Below, one piece after another: positions 41,537 to 51,549 of a DNA stretch of 64,000 nucleotides (position 1 is its first letter; every line of letters begins with the position of its first letter). The notes beneath the pieces are model-generated. The model saw only the letters and a program-made list of their open reading frames with translations. It was not told where the DNA came from and did not search any database. Where the stretch lies: NCBI GenBank assembly GCA_902777835.1, contig CACYVC010000003.1, positions 1 through 64,000 on the forward strand. Reading direction: 5' to 3'. Origin of the DNA: an uncultured Bacteroidales bacterium (GTDB lineage: Bacteria > Bacteroidota > Bacteroidia > Bacteroidales > Muribaculaceae). The translations under genes were made by a program, and so were the position numbers.

Positions 41537-44416
41537 ATGCAAACTAAAGGTTTTATTTTAACTATTGCTACTGCTTTAGTGTTGATATGCATTTTTTACC
41601 TGTCCTTCTCATTTGTTGCCAACAAATATGAGAATCAGGCCGTCGCAGCTGCCATGCAGGCCAACGGCGGTGTGAAAGACGAGGGCAGCCAAAAGTATAA
41701 AGATGCCTACAACAACTTCATTAGCAAAATCGAGAAACAAAAAGTGTGGCTCGGATACGACTACAAGCAAGTGCGCGAGAAGCAATTAGGCTTGGGTCTT
41801 GACTTGAAGGGTGGTATGAACGTAACCCTCGAGATTAGAGTCCCCAATGTACTTAAATCACTTGCTGGTATCAAGAAAGATGGTCAAGACAAGAACTTCG
41901 ACAAGGCACTCAAAGAAGTCAACGAAGAGAGCGACAATTTCGTTGCAGAGTTCTGTGAGAAGTATAATGCCACTGGCAGCAACGTCAAGAACCTCTTTGC
42001 CAAGAGAGTACAAAAGATTAAAGATAACCCACAAGCTACCGATAAAGATGTGCAGAAATACATCGAGGAAGAAGTTGATAAGATTATCGACAACTCTTAC
42101 AAGGTACTGCGCACCCGTATCGACCGTTTTGGTGTGATCGCACCAAACATTCAACAGCTGGCTAAGAAGGGTCGCATTTTGCTTGAGCTCCCAGGTATCA
42201 AAGATCCTGACCGTGTAATCGGCCTGCTCAAGAAAGCTGCAAACCTCGAGTTCTATGCCACATATAAGTATAGTGCTATTGCACCAAGCCTCAATGAGCT
42301 GAGCAACAAATATGCGTCTAGCGCAGCTGCCGACTCTACCGTAGGCAAAAAGAACCTTATGACTATGTTCGGTGGCGCCAGCTCAGAATGGTGCAATGTA
42401 GGCTATGTGCTTGCTTCCGACACCGCAGCAGTAAACAAAATCATCAACAGTGAGCTTGCAAGCCAAATCTTGCCAGCCGACCTCAAATTGTGCTGGTCGG
42501 TAAAACCCGAAAAGGTTAAGGAAGGCGAACCCGAGAGATTCACTCTCGTAGCACTCAAGACCGACAACGAAGGCAACCCAGCTCTTACTGGTGAGGTTGT
42601 GACTAGCGCATCAACTTCCTATGAGAACCTCAAAGGTAGCACCGTAAGCATGACTATGAATGACGAGGGTGCAAAACGTTGGGCACGTGTCACTGCCGAC
42701 AACATTGGTCAACCAGTAGCCATCGTTCTTGATGACCAAGTTTATTCTGCCCCACGAGTTAACCAAGAGATTACTGGTGGACGCAGCGAGATCACTGGTG
42801 ACTTCACACCAGAAGAGGCTACCGACCTTTCTAACGTACTCGAGAGTGGTAAGATGGACGCTCAGCCCGAGGTTATCAGCCAGCGAGTGATTGGTCCTTC
42901 ACTTGGTCAAGAGTCTATCAACAAGGGTCTCACCTCGTTTATCGTGGCTCTCGTGCTGCTGATGATATTCATGGTATGCGTCTATGGCATCAAGGCTGGT
43001 ACTATCGCCAACTTGGGTCTTATCTTCAACCTCTTCTTCACTGCCGGTATCCTTGCATCATTCCAGACCGTGCTCACCCTGCCAGGTATCGCCGGTATCG
43101 TGCTGGCACTTGGTATGGCGGTTGATGCCAACGTGCTTATCTTCGAGCGCATCAAGGAAGAGCTTCGCGCCGGTAAGGGCCTCAAGGCTGCTGTTTCCGA
43201 CGGTTATGGCAACGCCTTCTCGGCAATCTTCGACTCTAACTTGACCACCATCATCACCATGATCATCTTGGCGTTCCTCGGAACAGGTGCTATCAAGGGT
43301 TTTGCCATTACTACTATCGTGGGTATCTGCTGCTCATTCTTCACCGCAGTATATCTCACCCGCATTATCCTGGAGTGGTTCATCAATAAGGGTTGGTATG
43401 CTAACATCAGCTTCTCTACCCCATGGACACGCCACTTGATGGAGAACACAAACTTCGACTTCATGGGCAAGCGCAAGTTGAGCACCACCATCGTGGGCAT
43501 CATCATCCTTGCCGTTATTGCTATGTTCTTCATTCCTGGACGCGGTCTGAACCGTGGTATTGACTTCTCGGGTGGTCGCAACTACATCGTGCAATTTGAC
43601 CAGCCTGTGAACGTTGAGACTCTCAAGGACCAGATTAAAGACAAATTCCCACAGTCGAGTACTTCTATTATCACTATCAACAACGATAGAACCGTGCGTG
43701 TTTCTACCAACTTCAAGAATGGTGAAGGAAACGACACCAAGGCTGTTGATAATGAAATCGAGAAAGTCCTCTACGAAAGCTTCAAGGATTCGTTCAAGAG
43801 CAAAATCACTGACAAAGACTTCAGCACCGCCAACGACGCAACTGGTATCATCGATATCGAGCACGTAGGTCCTTCTATCGCTAAGGACATGACTCGCTCG
43901 GCTATCTGGGCTGTATTCTTCGCTCTTATCGCTATGGCACTCTACATCCTGCTCCGTTTCCGCAACGTGGCATTCTCGGTAGGCGCCCTCGCAGCTGTAG
44001 CATTCACCGCATTCCTCGTGATTGGTGTTTACACCTTGCACGGACTGCTGCCATTTGCTATGGAGATTGACCAGACGTTCATCGCTGCCATCCTTACCGT
44101 GATTGGTTATCAGGTGAACGATACCGTGGTTGTATTCGACCGCGTGCGTGAGTATCGCAAACTATATCCAAAGCAAGAGCTGAACCTCACCTTCAACAAG
44201 GCGTTGAACAGCACTCTTGCTCGTACGATGATGACCTCAATAACCACATTGCTGGTATTGCTCGTTATCTTCTTCCTGGGTGGTGACTCTATCCGCAGCT
44301 TCATCTTCGCTATGATTCTCGGTGTGATCATCGGTACTTGCTCATCACTCTTCATTGCATCGCCAGTGGCTTATGCAATTACCAAAGCCCTTGGCAACCG
44401 CAAGGCTTCTAAATAA
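41537..44416 (+). CDS. secDF: SecDF fused protein translocase subunit
   Basis: 959 residues: SecD and SecF in one chain, the common form in Bacteroidota. Inner-membrane proton-driven accessory of the Sec translocon that helps pull proteins across. One N-terminal transmembrane helix, SecD motif GLGLDLKGGMNV near 92, a periplasmic domain, five C-terminal SecD helices (VALVLLMIFMVCVYG...; LALGMAVDANVLIFERIKEE near 530), then the SecF half from about 650 (GIDFSGGRNYIVQF) with QVNDTVVVFDRVRE near 860. A terminator follows directly. Confidence 0.95.
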   Translation: MQTKGFILTIATALVLICIFYLSFSFVANKYENQAVAAAMQANGGVKDEGSQKYKDAYNNFISKIEKQKVWLGYDYKQVREKQLGLGLDLKGGMNVTLEIRVPNVLKSLAGIKKDGQDKNFDKALKEVNEESDNFVAEFCEKYNATGSNVKNLFAKRVQKIKDNPQATDKDVQKYIEEEVDKIIDNSYKVLRTRIDRFGVIAPNIQQLAKKGRILLELPGIKDPDRVIGLLKKAANLEFYATYKYSAIAPSLNELSNKYASSAAADSTVGKKNLMTMFGGASSEWCNVGYVLASDTAAVNKIINSELASQILPADLKLCWSVKPEKVKEGEPERFTLVALKTDNEGNPALTGEVVTSASTSYENLKGSTVSMTMNDEGAKRWARVTADNIGQPVAIVLDDQVYSAPRVNQEITGGRSEITGDFTPEEATDLSNVLESGKMDAQPEVISQRVIGPSLGQESINKGLTSFIVALVLLMIFMVCVYGIKAGTIANLGLIFNLFFTAGILASFQTVLTLPGIAGIVLALGMAVDANVLIFERIKEELRAGKGLKAAVSDGYGNAFSAIFDSNLTTIITMIILAFLGTGAIKGFAITTIVGICCSFFTAVYLTRIILEWFINKGWYANISFSTPWTRHLMENTNFDFMGKRKLSTTIVGIIILAVIAMFFIPGRGLNRGIDFSGGRNYIVQFDQPVNVETLKDQIKDKFPQSSTSIITINNDRTVRVSTNFKNGEGNDTKAVDNEIEKVLYESFKDSFKSKITDKDFSTANDATGIIDIEHVGPSIAKDMTRSAIWAVFFALIAMALYILLRFRNVAFSVGALAAVAFTAFLVIGVYTLHGLLPFAMEIDQTFIAAILTVIGYQVNDTVVVFDRVREYRKLYPKQELNLTFNKALNSTLARTMMTSITTLLVLLVIFFLGGDSIRSFIFAMILGVIIGTCSSLFIASPVAYAITKALGNRKASK

Positions 44417-44437
44417 TAAAACTTCTATATAACCGTG

Positions 44438-44478
44438 AAAAGCCTGGCATCACTACGATGACCAGGCTTTTCTTTTTT
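44438..44478 (+). terminator. Rho-independent terminator after secDF
   Basis: Stem AAAAGCCTGG (44438-44447)/CCAGGCTTTT (44462-44471), with an inner CATC/GATG extension, followed by CTTTTTT. Confidence 0.9.
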
Positions 44479-44530
44479 GTGCGTTGTGGATAAGGGACGG
44501 GTATTACTACCTATGCACCACACTAAACAA

Positions 44531-44566
44531 AGAAATCCCACAAGCAGTCTTGCTTGCGGGATTTCT
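44531..44566 (-). terminator. terminator of tRNA-Phe
   Basis: On the minus strand a 16-base-pair stem (one G-U) with a four-base loop lies six bases after the tRNA 3' end and is followed by TTTGTTT. Confidence 0.8.
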
Positions 44567-44571
44567 TATCG

Positions 44572-44644
44572 TGGTACCTCCAGGATTCGAACCGGGGACA
44601 CATGGATTTTCAGTCCATTGCTCTACCACCTGAGCTAAGGCACC
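44572..44644 (-). tRNA. tRNA-Phe (GAA)
   Basis: Read on the minus strand: acceptor GGTGCCT/AGGTACC (one G-U), D-arm TAGCTCAGGTGGTAGAGC, anticodon stem ATGGA/TCCAT with loop CTGAAAA (anticodon GAA), T-loop TTCGAAT, discriminator A. CCA is not encoded. The T-stem CCCGG/CCTGG has a C-U mismatch at its middle pair, which is unusual. Confidence 0.95.
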
Positions 44645-44837
44645 ATCGTGGTTTTGCGATTTGCGACTGCAAATTTACGGCAAGTTTTTGACATGACCAA
44701 ACTTTTTGAGCAAAAAAATCAAATTATATTCTAAAAACGCACAAAAATGGAAAAAAACGGATATAAGTCAGCTCTATATAAGAAAATATCTGTACCTTCG
44801 CAAGTTGTTTTGCACAAAAACAGCGAGCGGCAAGACT

Positions 44838-46118
44838 ATGGAACAGCTGATGCAATACATATGGCAACACCGACTGTGGCGCGCCGATGATATGGTCACC
44901 AACGATGGTCGCCATGTGAGAATCCTCGACCCAGGGTTACTTAACACCGATGCTGGTCCCGACTTCTTCAACGCAAAAGTGGAGATTGACGGACAGAAGT
45001 GGGTGGGCAACATCGAGATCCATGTGCGTGCCAGCGACTGGAAACGTCACGGCCACGACAGCGACAGCGCCTACGACAGCGTAATACTGCATGTGGTGGA
45101 TAAAGATGACGCGCCAGTCTATCGCACCAATGGTGAGCGCATCCCACAACTAGTGCTGCAAGTGTCGCCACTGTTCAACATGAGCTACGACCAGCTCATG
45201 AACAGCCACCAGGAGCTGCCGTGTGCCGCCACCATTGCCACAGTGCCGCAGCTTACTATCACAGAATGGATAGAGAGATTGGCGTTTGAGCGGTTGCACA
45301 ACAAGGTGGAACGAGTGCGCGACATCCTCGAGCTCTATCACGGCAGTTGGGAGGATGTATGCTATGTCACTGTAGCAAGGAACCTGGGTTTTGGCATCAA
45401 CAACGAGGCCTTTGAACGACTAGCGCGACGCACACCGCTGCGACTGATGCACAAGCACAGCGACTCGCTGCTGCAAGTCGAGGCGCTGCTCTTTGGGCAG
45501 GCAGGGTTACTTGACCCATCGGTAACTGGCACCGACGACTACTACCGCCACCTGTGCTCGGAGTATGCCTTTCTCGCTAATAAATTCTCGCTCCGCCCCA
45601 TGGAGAGCGAGGCGTGGAAGATGTTCCGCATCAGGCCACAAAACTTCCCCTACCGCCGCATAGCGATGCTGGCACACTACATAGAGGGAGGCTTCAACCT
45701 GATGAACAAAATCCTCGAAGCTGACGGAGAGAAAGAGCTGCGCAAACTCTTTCAGGTGGAGCTTACAGGCTACTGGAGCAACCATTTCTCCTTTGGCAAG
45801 CCCAACGAGCGCCCCACCCTAGCACTGAGCGATAAATCAATAGATATTGTGCTCATCAACACCGTGGCGCCGCTCTACTACGCCTATGGCGAGATTACAG
45901 GCAACTACGCCCTCACCGACAAGGCAATAAGTTTGCTCGAGAGTCTTAAACCTGAGAGCAATTCGATAGTCAAAACATTTGTGGCGGCAGGCATCGAGTG
46001 CGACAGCGCACTAACCTCGCAGGCTCTCATTGAGCTCCGACGCAGCTACTGCTACGCCCGCAAATGCATCTACTGCAAGATTGGGCATAGACTGCTGAGT
46101 GAGAGCGCACATCGATAA
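44838..46118 (+). CDS. DUF2851 family protein
   Basis: 426 residues from MEQLMQYIWQHRLW, which is the usual start of this family; the in-frame extension to 44706 is Lys-rich and would cross a TACCTTCG promoter-like element (44793-44800). Conserved signatures: ILDPGLLNTDAGPDFFNAKV, WVGNIEIHVRASDW and HVVDKDD. The His/Asp-rich N-terminal part suggests a nuclease-like fold, but the function is unknown. Common and conserved in Bacteroidota. Confidence 0.85.
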   Translation: MEQLMQYIWQHRLWRADDMVTNDGRHVRILDPGLLNTDAGPDFFNAKVEIDGQKWVGNIEIHVRASDWKRHGHDSDSAYDSVILHVVDKDDAPVYRTNGERIPQLVLQVSPLFNMSYDQLMNSHQELPCAATIATVPQLTITEWIERLAFERLHNKVERVRDILELYHGSWEDVCYVTVARNLGFGINNEAFERLARRTPLRLMHKHSDSLLQVEALLFGQAGLLDPSVTGTDDYYRHLCSEYAFLANKFSLRPMESEAWKMFRIRPQNFPYRRIAMLAHYIEGGFNLMNKILEADGEKELRKLFQVELTGYWSNHFSFGKPNERPTLALSDKSIDIVLINTVAPLYYAYGEITGNYALTDKAISLLESLKPESNSIVKTFVAAGIECDSALTSQALIELRRSYCYARKCIYCKIGHRLLSESAHR

Positions 46119-46166
46119 CACATTAACAAACAATTAATAACTACTATTTTTAAAACTCACAAAAAC

Positions 46167-47120
46167 ATGAGAAAACTTCTATTGATGGCAACTATGGCTT
46201 GCTTGGGACTGATGAATGCCCACGCCGAAACTGTAGTGCCTCTATCTTATGGCAATTTTGACCAATGGATTACCCGTCACATTAAGGAGTCGGGAGTCAT
46301 AGGCGGTCAAGAAAAAAAGGTTTTTGAGATTGGACCAAAACAAAACATCAATGGTGCTAAAGCCTATAACAACATGGGAGGCTCGCCATGGGCAACAAGC
46401 AACGTCTTTGCCAAGGTGATGGGTATTGTAAAAACCAGTAACGCCGTATTCCCCGACGTACACGGAAACGGATTCTGCGCTAAACTCACAACAATGATCG
46501 AGCACTGCAAGGCAGTGGGAGTCATCAACATTGACGTGCTGGTTTCAGGATCTATATTCATGGGACAAATGATTGAGCCTGTGAGCAGCACCAAGAACCC
46601 TTACAGCAAGATGAATATGGGTGTGCCGTTCACCAAGAGACCTAAGTTCCTGCAATTTGACTACAAGGTAAATGTACCTTCGGGACAAAGAATTTATTGC
46701 CCTGGTTTCGGCAGCAAAAAGAACCTGCCAGGTCAAGACTACGCCGAGGTATTCATCCTCTTGCAACGACGCTGGGAAGACAGCAATGGCAACCTCCACG
46801 CAGCACGCGTAGGCACTGGACGTCAGCGCTTTGGCAAGACAGTGAGCAACTGGGTGAACAAGCACCGCATCCCCATCTGGTATGGTGACATCACCAAGCA
46901 CGCAGGATACCAGTCCTACATGGGACTCATTCCAAAGGACAAGAACTACTATGCCAAGAACAGCAAAGGCAAGTTGGTGCCTGTGATTGAGGAGAAATGG
47001 GATGATCCCAACGCCACTCCCACCCACATCGTCGTGATGGCATCCTCGGGCTGCGGCACTGCCTACACTGGCACTCCCGGCATGGCCCTGTGGATTGACA
47101 ACATCTCGCTCGTTTACTAA
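46167..47120 (+). CDS. PCMD-domain secreted protein
   Basis: 317 residues. Signal peptide 1-20 (ending MNAHA). The rest fits the putative carbohydrate metabolism domain (PCMD): SPWATSN, GNGFCAKLTTM, GSIFMGQ, KRPKFLQFDYKV and the closing LWIDNISLVY. A beta-sandwich likely to bind glycans. It sits alone, with a terminator after it. Confidence 0.78.
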   Translation: MRKLLLMATMACLGLMNAHAETVVPLSYGNFDQWITRHIKESGVIGGQEKKVFEIGPKQNINGAKAYNNMGGSPWATSNVFAKVMGIVKTSNAVFPDVHGNGFCAKLTTMIEHCKAVGVINIDVLVSGSIFMGQMIEPVSSTKNPYSKMNMGVPFTKRPKFLQFDYKVNVPSGQRIYCPGFGSKKNLPGQDYAEVFILLQRRWEDSNGNLHAARVGTGRQRFGKTVSNWVNKHRIPIWYGDITKHAGYQSYMGLIPKDKNYYAKNSKGKLVPVIEEKWDDPNATPTHIVVMASSGCGTAYTGTPGMALWIDNISLVY

Positions 47121-47149
47121 TCGGCAACGCCGAAAAATAGAGAATAATG

Positions 47150-47183
47150 AGACAGGTTGGCGTGAGTGCCAACCTGTCTTTTG
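47150..47183 (+). terminator. Rho-independent terminator after PCMD gene
   Basis: Perfect 12-bp stem 47150-47161/47168-47179 with loop GTGAGT, then TTTTG. Confidence 0.88.
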
Positions 47184-47329
47184 TCATAAATAACACAAAA
47201 CTTCGGACGATATAGCACTTGTGGGAGTTGTTCACATATTACACCGTAAAAGCAGTGTAAGAAAATTATATTTTTCTACCAACCTTTAAAGAAAAAGCCG
47301 TAACTTTGTAGTCACAAATAAAAAGCACT

Positions 47330-49948
47330 ATGGCAAAGGAAGTGGGTCAGACCCCGATGATGAAACAGTTCTACGAGATGAAGGCGAAGCATCCTGATGC
47401 TCTGCTGCTCTATCGTGTGGGCGACTTTTATGAGACTTACGGCAACGACGCTATCGTGGCCAGCGAAATCTTAGGCATCACCCTCACGAGGCGCTCAAAT
47501 GGCACTGGTGGCAAGAACCTGGAGATGGCAGGCTTTCCGCACCATGCCCTCGACACCTATCTGCCCAAGCTAGTGCGCGCCGGCAAACGTGTCGCCATCT
47601 GCGACCAGCTCGAAGACCCTAAGCTCACCAAGAAACTTGTGAAGCGCGGCATCACCGAGCTCGTGACCCCTGGCGTAGTGATGGGCAACACCCTTCTCGA
47701 CCGCAAGGAGAACAACTTCCTCGCTGCTGTGCACTTTGGCAAGAAAGCAACTGGCGTGGCGTTCCTCGACATCAGCACAGGCGAGTTTCTCGCTGCCGAA
47801 GGTTCGGTCGATTATGTTGACAAACTGCTCAGCAATTTTGCTCCAAAAGAGGTGCTAATAGAACGTAGCAACCGCACACGTTTCCAGCAATCGGCATCAT
47901 CAAAATACCTCACCTTTGAGATGGAGGACTGGATTTTCACCGAGGAATCGGCTACCGACCGCCTGCTCAAGCACTTCGAGACCAAGAACTTGAAAGGTTT
48001 TGGTATCCAAAACATGACGTGCGCCATAGTCGCTTCTGGTGCTATACTCCACTACTTAGACCTGACTCAGCACACCCAAATCAAGCACATCACCTCGCTC
48101 TCGCGCATCGAGGCCGAGCGATATGTGAGGCTCGACAAGTTCACGGTGCGCAATCTCGAACTAATAGCTCCGATGGCCGACGACGGAAAGAGCCTGCTCA
48201 GCGTCATCGACAACACAATATCTCCAATGGGCGCACGCCTGCTTCACCGCTGGATGATGTTCCCGCTCAAGGACGTGAAAGCCATCAACCGCCGCCTCGA
48301 CGTGGTGGAGCATTTCTTCAAAGACACCGAAGGACGAGAAGTGATCAAGGAGCAGCTTGAGGTAATTGGCGACATTGAACGACTGGTGTCAAAAGTCGCC
48401 GTAGCTCGCATTTCACCACGTGAACTGGTACAACTAAAGTGCGCTCTGCAAGCCATTGGACCCATAAAGCACATGTGTGAGCAGAGCAACAGCGAGGTGC
48501 TTTACAGCTTTGGCGAACAACTCAACCCCTGCCCACTTATCAGCGACCGCATAGAGCGCGAGCTCAACCCCGACGCGCCTAGCCAGGTGAACCGCGGCAA
48601 CGTGATACGCAACGGTGTGAGCGACGAACTCGACGAGTTGCGCAACATATCCTCAAGCAGCAAAGACTACTTGATGCAGCTGCAACAACGTGAGAGTGAG
48701 CGCACAGGCATACCAAGTTTGAAGATTGCATATAACAATGTGTTTGGTTACTATATCGAGGTGCGCAACACCCACAAGGACAAGGTGCCCGAGGAATGGA
48801 TTCGCAAGCAGACTCTGGTAAGCGCCGAACGATATATCACTCCTGAACTCAAAGAACTGGAAGAGAAAATCCTCGGGGCCGAGGAGAAAATTCTCACCAT
48901 CGAAAACCAGCTTTTCAACGAGCTGGTGGTTGCCGTGAGCGACTATATTCCTGCCATCCAGAATGATTCAGCACTGATAGCGCAGCTCGACTGCCTGCTA
49001 TCGTTCACACGTGTAGCCCTTGAGAACCGATACAACCGCCCCATTGTCGATGATTCCCTAGACATCGACATCACCGAGGGCCGCCACCCAGTAATCGAGA
49101 AACAACTGCCTGTGGGAGAGGTGTATGTGCCTAACAGCATACAACTCAGCAACGATGAGCAGCAGGTGATGATTATCACTGGTCCAAACATGGCTGGTAA
49201 GTCGGCACTGCTGCGCCAGACTGCCCTTATTGTGCTCATGGCACAGATTGGCTCATTTGTCCCTGCCGAGGCAGCCCGCATAGGCATTGTCGATAAGATT
49301 TTCACACGCGTGGGCGCTAGCGACAACATCTCGCTCGGAGAATCAACCTTCATGGTTGAGATGACCGAAGCATCGTCAATCCTCAACAACCTGAGCGAAC
49401 GAAGCCTCATACTCTTCGACGAGTTGGGACGCGGCACAAGCACCTACGACGGCATCTCAATAGCCTGGTCAATAGTGGAATACATCCACGAAACACAAGC
49501 TCGCCCCAAAACGCTATTTGCCACACACTATCACGAGCTCAACGAGATGGAGAAGACCTTCAAGCGCGTGAAGAACTACAACGTGAGTGTGCGCGAGATG
49601 AACGGCAAGGTGGTGTTCCTGCGCAAACTCGAACGTGGCGGCAGCGAGCACAGCTTCGGTATTCACGTGGCGAAACTCGCCGGTATGCCCAAGACCATCG
49701 TGCACCGCGCCGATGAGGTACTTAAACGCCTGGAGCAGAATAGCAACAACGACTCACTGAGTAAAGACCTTGACGATGTCGCCAACAACCGCAACGGCAT
49801 GCAGCTGTCGTTCTTCCAGCTCGACGATCCCGTCCTTAGCCAAGTGCGTGACGAAATCCTCAACACCGACATTAACAACCTCACCCCAATGGAAGCTCTA
49901 AACAAGCTAAACGACATCAAGGGCATCATCACGGGTAAAAAATCGTGA
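47330..49948 (+). CDS. mutS: DNA mismatch repair protein MutS
   Basis: 872 residues. Mismatch-binding N-terminal domain with FYETYGNDA (the Phe-x-Glu of mismatch contact near 30), connector and lever domains, then the ABC-type ATPase with Walker [13 protein letters not shown] near 620, Walker [17 protein letters not shown] near 695 and FATHYHEL. Recognises mismatches and recruits MutL. TAACTTTG at 47301-47308 is a -7 element. The gene ends where a long heptamer array starts. Confidence 0.96.
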   Translation: MAKEVGQTPMMKQFYEMKAKHPDALLLYRVGDFYETYGNDAIVASEILGITLTRRSNGTGGKNLEMAGFPHHALDTYLPKLVRAGKRVAICDQLEDPKLTKKLVKRGITELVTPGVVMGNTLLDRKENNFLAAVHFGKKATGVAFLDISTGEFLAAEGSVDYVDKLLSNFAPKEVLIERSNRTRFQQSASSKYLTFEMEDWIFTEESATDRLLKHFETKNLKGFGIQNMTCAIVASGAILHYLDLTQHTQIKHITSLSRIEAERYVRLDKFTVRNLELIAPMADDGKSLLSVIDNTISPMGARLLHRWMMFPLKDVKAINRRLDVVEHFFKDTEGREVIKEQLEVIGDIERLVSKVAVARISPRELVQLKCALQAIGPIKHMCEQSNSEVLYSFGEQLNPCPLISDRIERELNPDAPSQVNRGNVIRNGVSDELDELRNISSSSKDYLMQLQQRESERTGIPSLKIAYNNVFGYYIEVRNTHKDKVPEEWIRKQTLVSAERYITPELKELEEKILGAEEKILTIENQLFNELVVAVSDYIPAIQNDSALIAQLDCLLSFTRVALENRYNRPIVDDSLDIDITEGRHPVIEKQLPVGEVYVPNSIQLSNDEQQVMIITGPNMAGKSALLRQTALIVLMAQIGSFVPAEAARIGIVDKIFTRVGASDNISLGESTFMVEMTEASSILNNLSERSLILFDELGRGTSTYDGISIAWSIVEYIHETQARPKTLFATHYHELNEMEKTFKRVKNYNVSVREMNGKVVFLRKLERGGSEHSFGIHVAKLAGMPKTIVHRADEVLKRLEQNSNNDSLSKDLDDVANNRNGMQLSFFQLDDPVLSQVRDEILNTDINNLTPMEALNKLNDIKGIITGKKS

Positions 49949-50037
49949 ATCAAAGGTCGAGGATCGGAGATCGGGGCTCACAACTCTGAACAATAAACTA
50001 TGAGCTATGAACTCTTAACTATGAACTAATAACAACA
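49947..50037 (+). repeat. 13-unit degenerate heptamer array filling the mutS 3' gap
   Basis: Thirteen units in perfect 7-base register: GAATCAA AGGTCGA GGATCGG AGATCGG GGCTCAC AACTCTG AACAATA AACTATG AGCTATG AACTCTT AACTATG AACTAAT AACAACA. The array begins at the mutS stop codon and ends on the A of the next ATG. Confidence 0.85.
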
Positions 50038-51338
50038 TGCGCAAAGTCTTTATATTTTTTATAATGTGTGTCGCCACAATGGTGGCGATAGCACAGCCTG
50101 AACTCGCACAGCAGCAACTGGCAGCAAACCACAATCGTAGCGCCAGCAACCATTATGCTTATCCATATCCTAGTGAGTCACTGCCCAAGCTCACACCAGC
50201 ACCCGATGGCTATACTCCATTCTTCATCAATCACTATGGTCGCCACGGCAGTCGATGGCTCACCAAGCAGAGCAGCTATGATAACCCAGTTGAGGCTCTC
50301 GAGACATTTAAGAAAGAAGGCAATTTGACTAAGCAGGGAGAGATTCTCCTTAACAATCTGCGCAAAGTTGCTATCGAGGCCAAGGGACGAGTAGGTGACC
50401 TTAGCGACATTGGCGCAGAACAGCATCAGGGCATAGCTCAGCGAATGTGCGACAACTTTCCCGAGGTGTTTGACGGCGACGCAACTATCGACGCGCGCTC
50501 TACGGTGTGGATTCGCTGCATACTCTCGATGGGCAATGAGACCCAAATCTTTAAGTCCTACAACCCTGAACTCAAGATATTTACCGATGCCAGCTACCAT
50601 GACATGTACTACACGGGATGGGGCTACGGCGAGGACACTCTTGCCAATCCACAACGCAAGGCCATTCGTCACATCAGCGACAGTATTTTTAATGTGAGCA
50701 TCAACGCCTCGCGTTTCATGAGCCAGATTGTAAGGAACCCCTCGGCAATCAGCGGAAAGTTCAAGAGCGCAAAATTTATGGAGGCCGTATTTGACATCGC
50801 AGGTAGCCTGCAGAACCATCACGCTTTCGACGGCATGAACCTGTTCCAATACTTCACCGATGAGGAAATTTTTGAACTGTGGAGAGTGAAAAACATATAT
50901 TGGTACCTACAATGGGCAAACTCACCACAGGGCGGCAATCGCATGCCATTTATTGAGAGGGCGCTGTTAACCAATATGATAGAGACTGCCGACAATGCTA
51001 TCGCTCAGGGCAAAAGAGGCGCAACATTGCGTTTTGGTCACGAGACTTGCGTGCTGCCTCTAGCATGCCTGCTGGAGCTCGACAACGTGAATTACTCGTG
51101 CAACGACCTCAACACCCTGCACGAGACTTGGCGCAACTACGAGATTTTCCCAATGGGATGCAACATCCAGATGGTGTTCTACCGCAACATCAGCAACGAC
51201 ATACTCGTGAAAGTGTTGCTCAACGAGCACGAAGCCACCCTGCCCTTCCACACCGACATCTTCCCTTACTACCGCTGGAACGATATCAAGCCCTACTATC
51301 AGCAGAAACTGAAAACCATCATCAACTGGCCGAAATAG
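50037..51338 (+). CDS. histidine acid phosphatase, MINPP-like
   Basis: 433 residues. Signal peptide 1-19 (ending VAIAQ). Catalytic RHGSRW near 64 (YGRHGSRW) and the second catalytic motif near 336 (RFGHET, in the place of HAE/HD). This is the branch-2 histidine phosphatase superfamily; secreted gut Bacteroidota members act as multiple inositol polyphosphate phosphatases on phytate. Substrate here is inferred from that family. Confidence 0.85.
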   Translation: MRKVFIFFIMCVATMVAIAQPELAQQQLAANHNRSASNHYAYPYPSESLPKLTPAPDGYTPFFINHYGRHGSRWLTKQSSYDNPVEALETFKKEGNLTKQGEILLNNLRKVAIEAKGRVGDLSDIGAEQHQGIAQRMCDNFPEVFDGDATIDARSTVWIRCILSMGNETQIFKSYNPELKIFTDASYHDMYYTGWGYGEDTLANPQRKAIRHISDSIFNVSINASRFMSQIVRNPSAISGKFKSAKFMEAVFDIAGSLQNHHAFDGMNLFQYFTDEEIFELWRVKNIYWYLQWANSPQGGNRMPFIERALLTNMIETADNAIAQGKRGATLRFGHETCVLPLACLLELDNVNYSCNDLNTLHETWRNYEIFPMGCNIQMVFYRNISNDILVKVLLNEHEATLPFHTDIFPYYRWNDIKPYYQQKLKTIINWPK

Positions 51339-51349
51339 TTCACAGTAAA

Positions 51350-51433
51350 GAGTCATGAGTTAAGAGTGGAGAATAGAGAGTTTACGTTCCCGATTCACGA
51401 CCTCCAATCCCCAACCTCAATCCTCAAGAATCC
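51350..51433 (+). repeat. 12-unit degenerate heptamer array
   Basis: GAGTCAT GAGTTAA GAGTGGA GAATAGA GAGTTTA then CGTTCCC GATTCAC GACCTCC AATCCCC AACCTCA ATCCTCA AGAATCC, all in one 7-base register. The later units are looser than the first five. Confidence 0.7.
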
Positions 51434-51549
51434 TATACTAAAAAAATCAAAAAACTGACATTTTTTCAGTTTTTTGCTGTATCTTTGTAACCGCTAATGG
51501 CGACAAGGAATGCAAACACACACCTATCGCCTTAAAAATCAGACAAATA

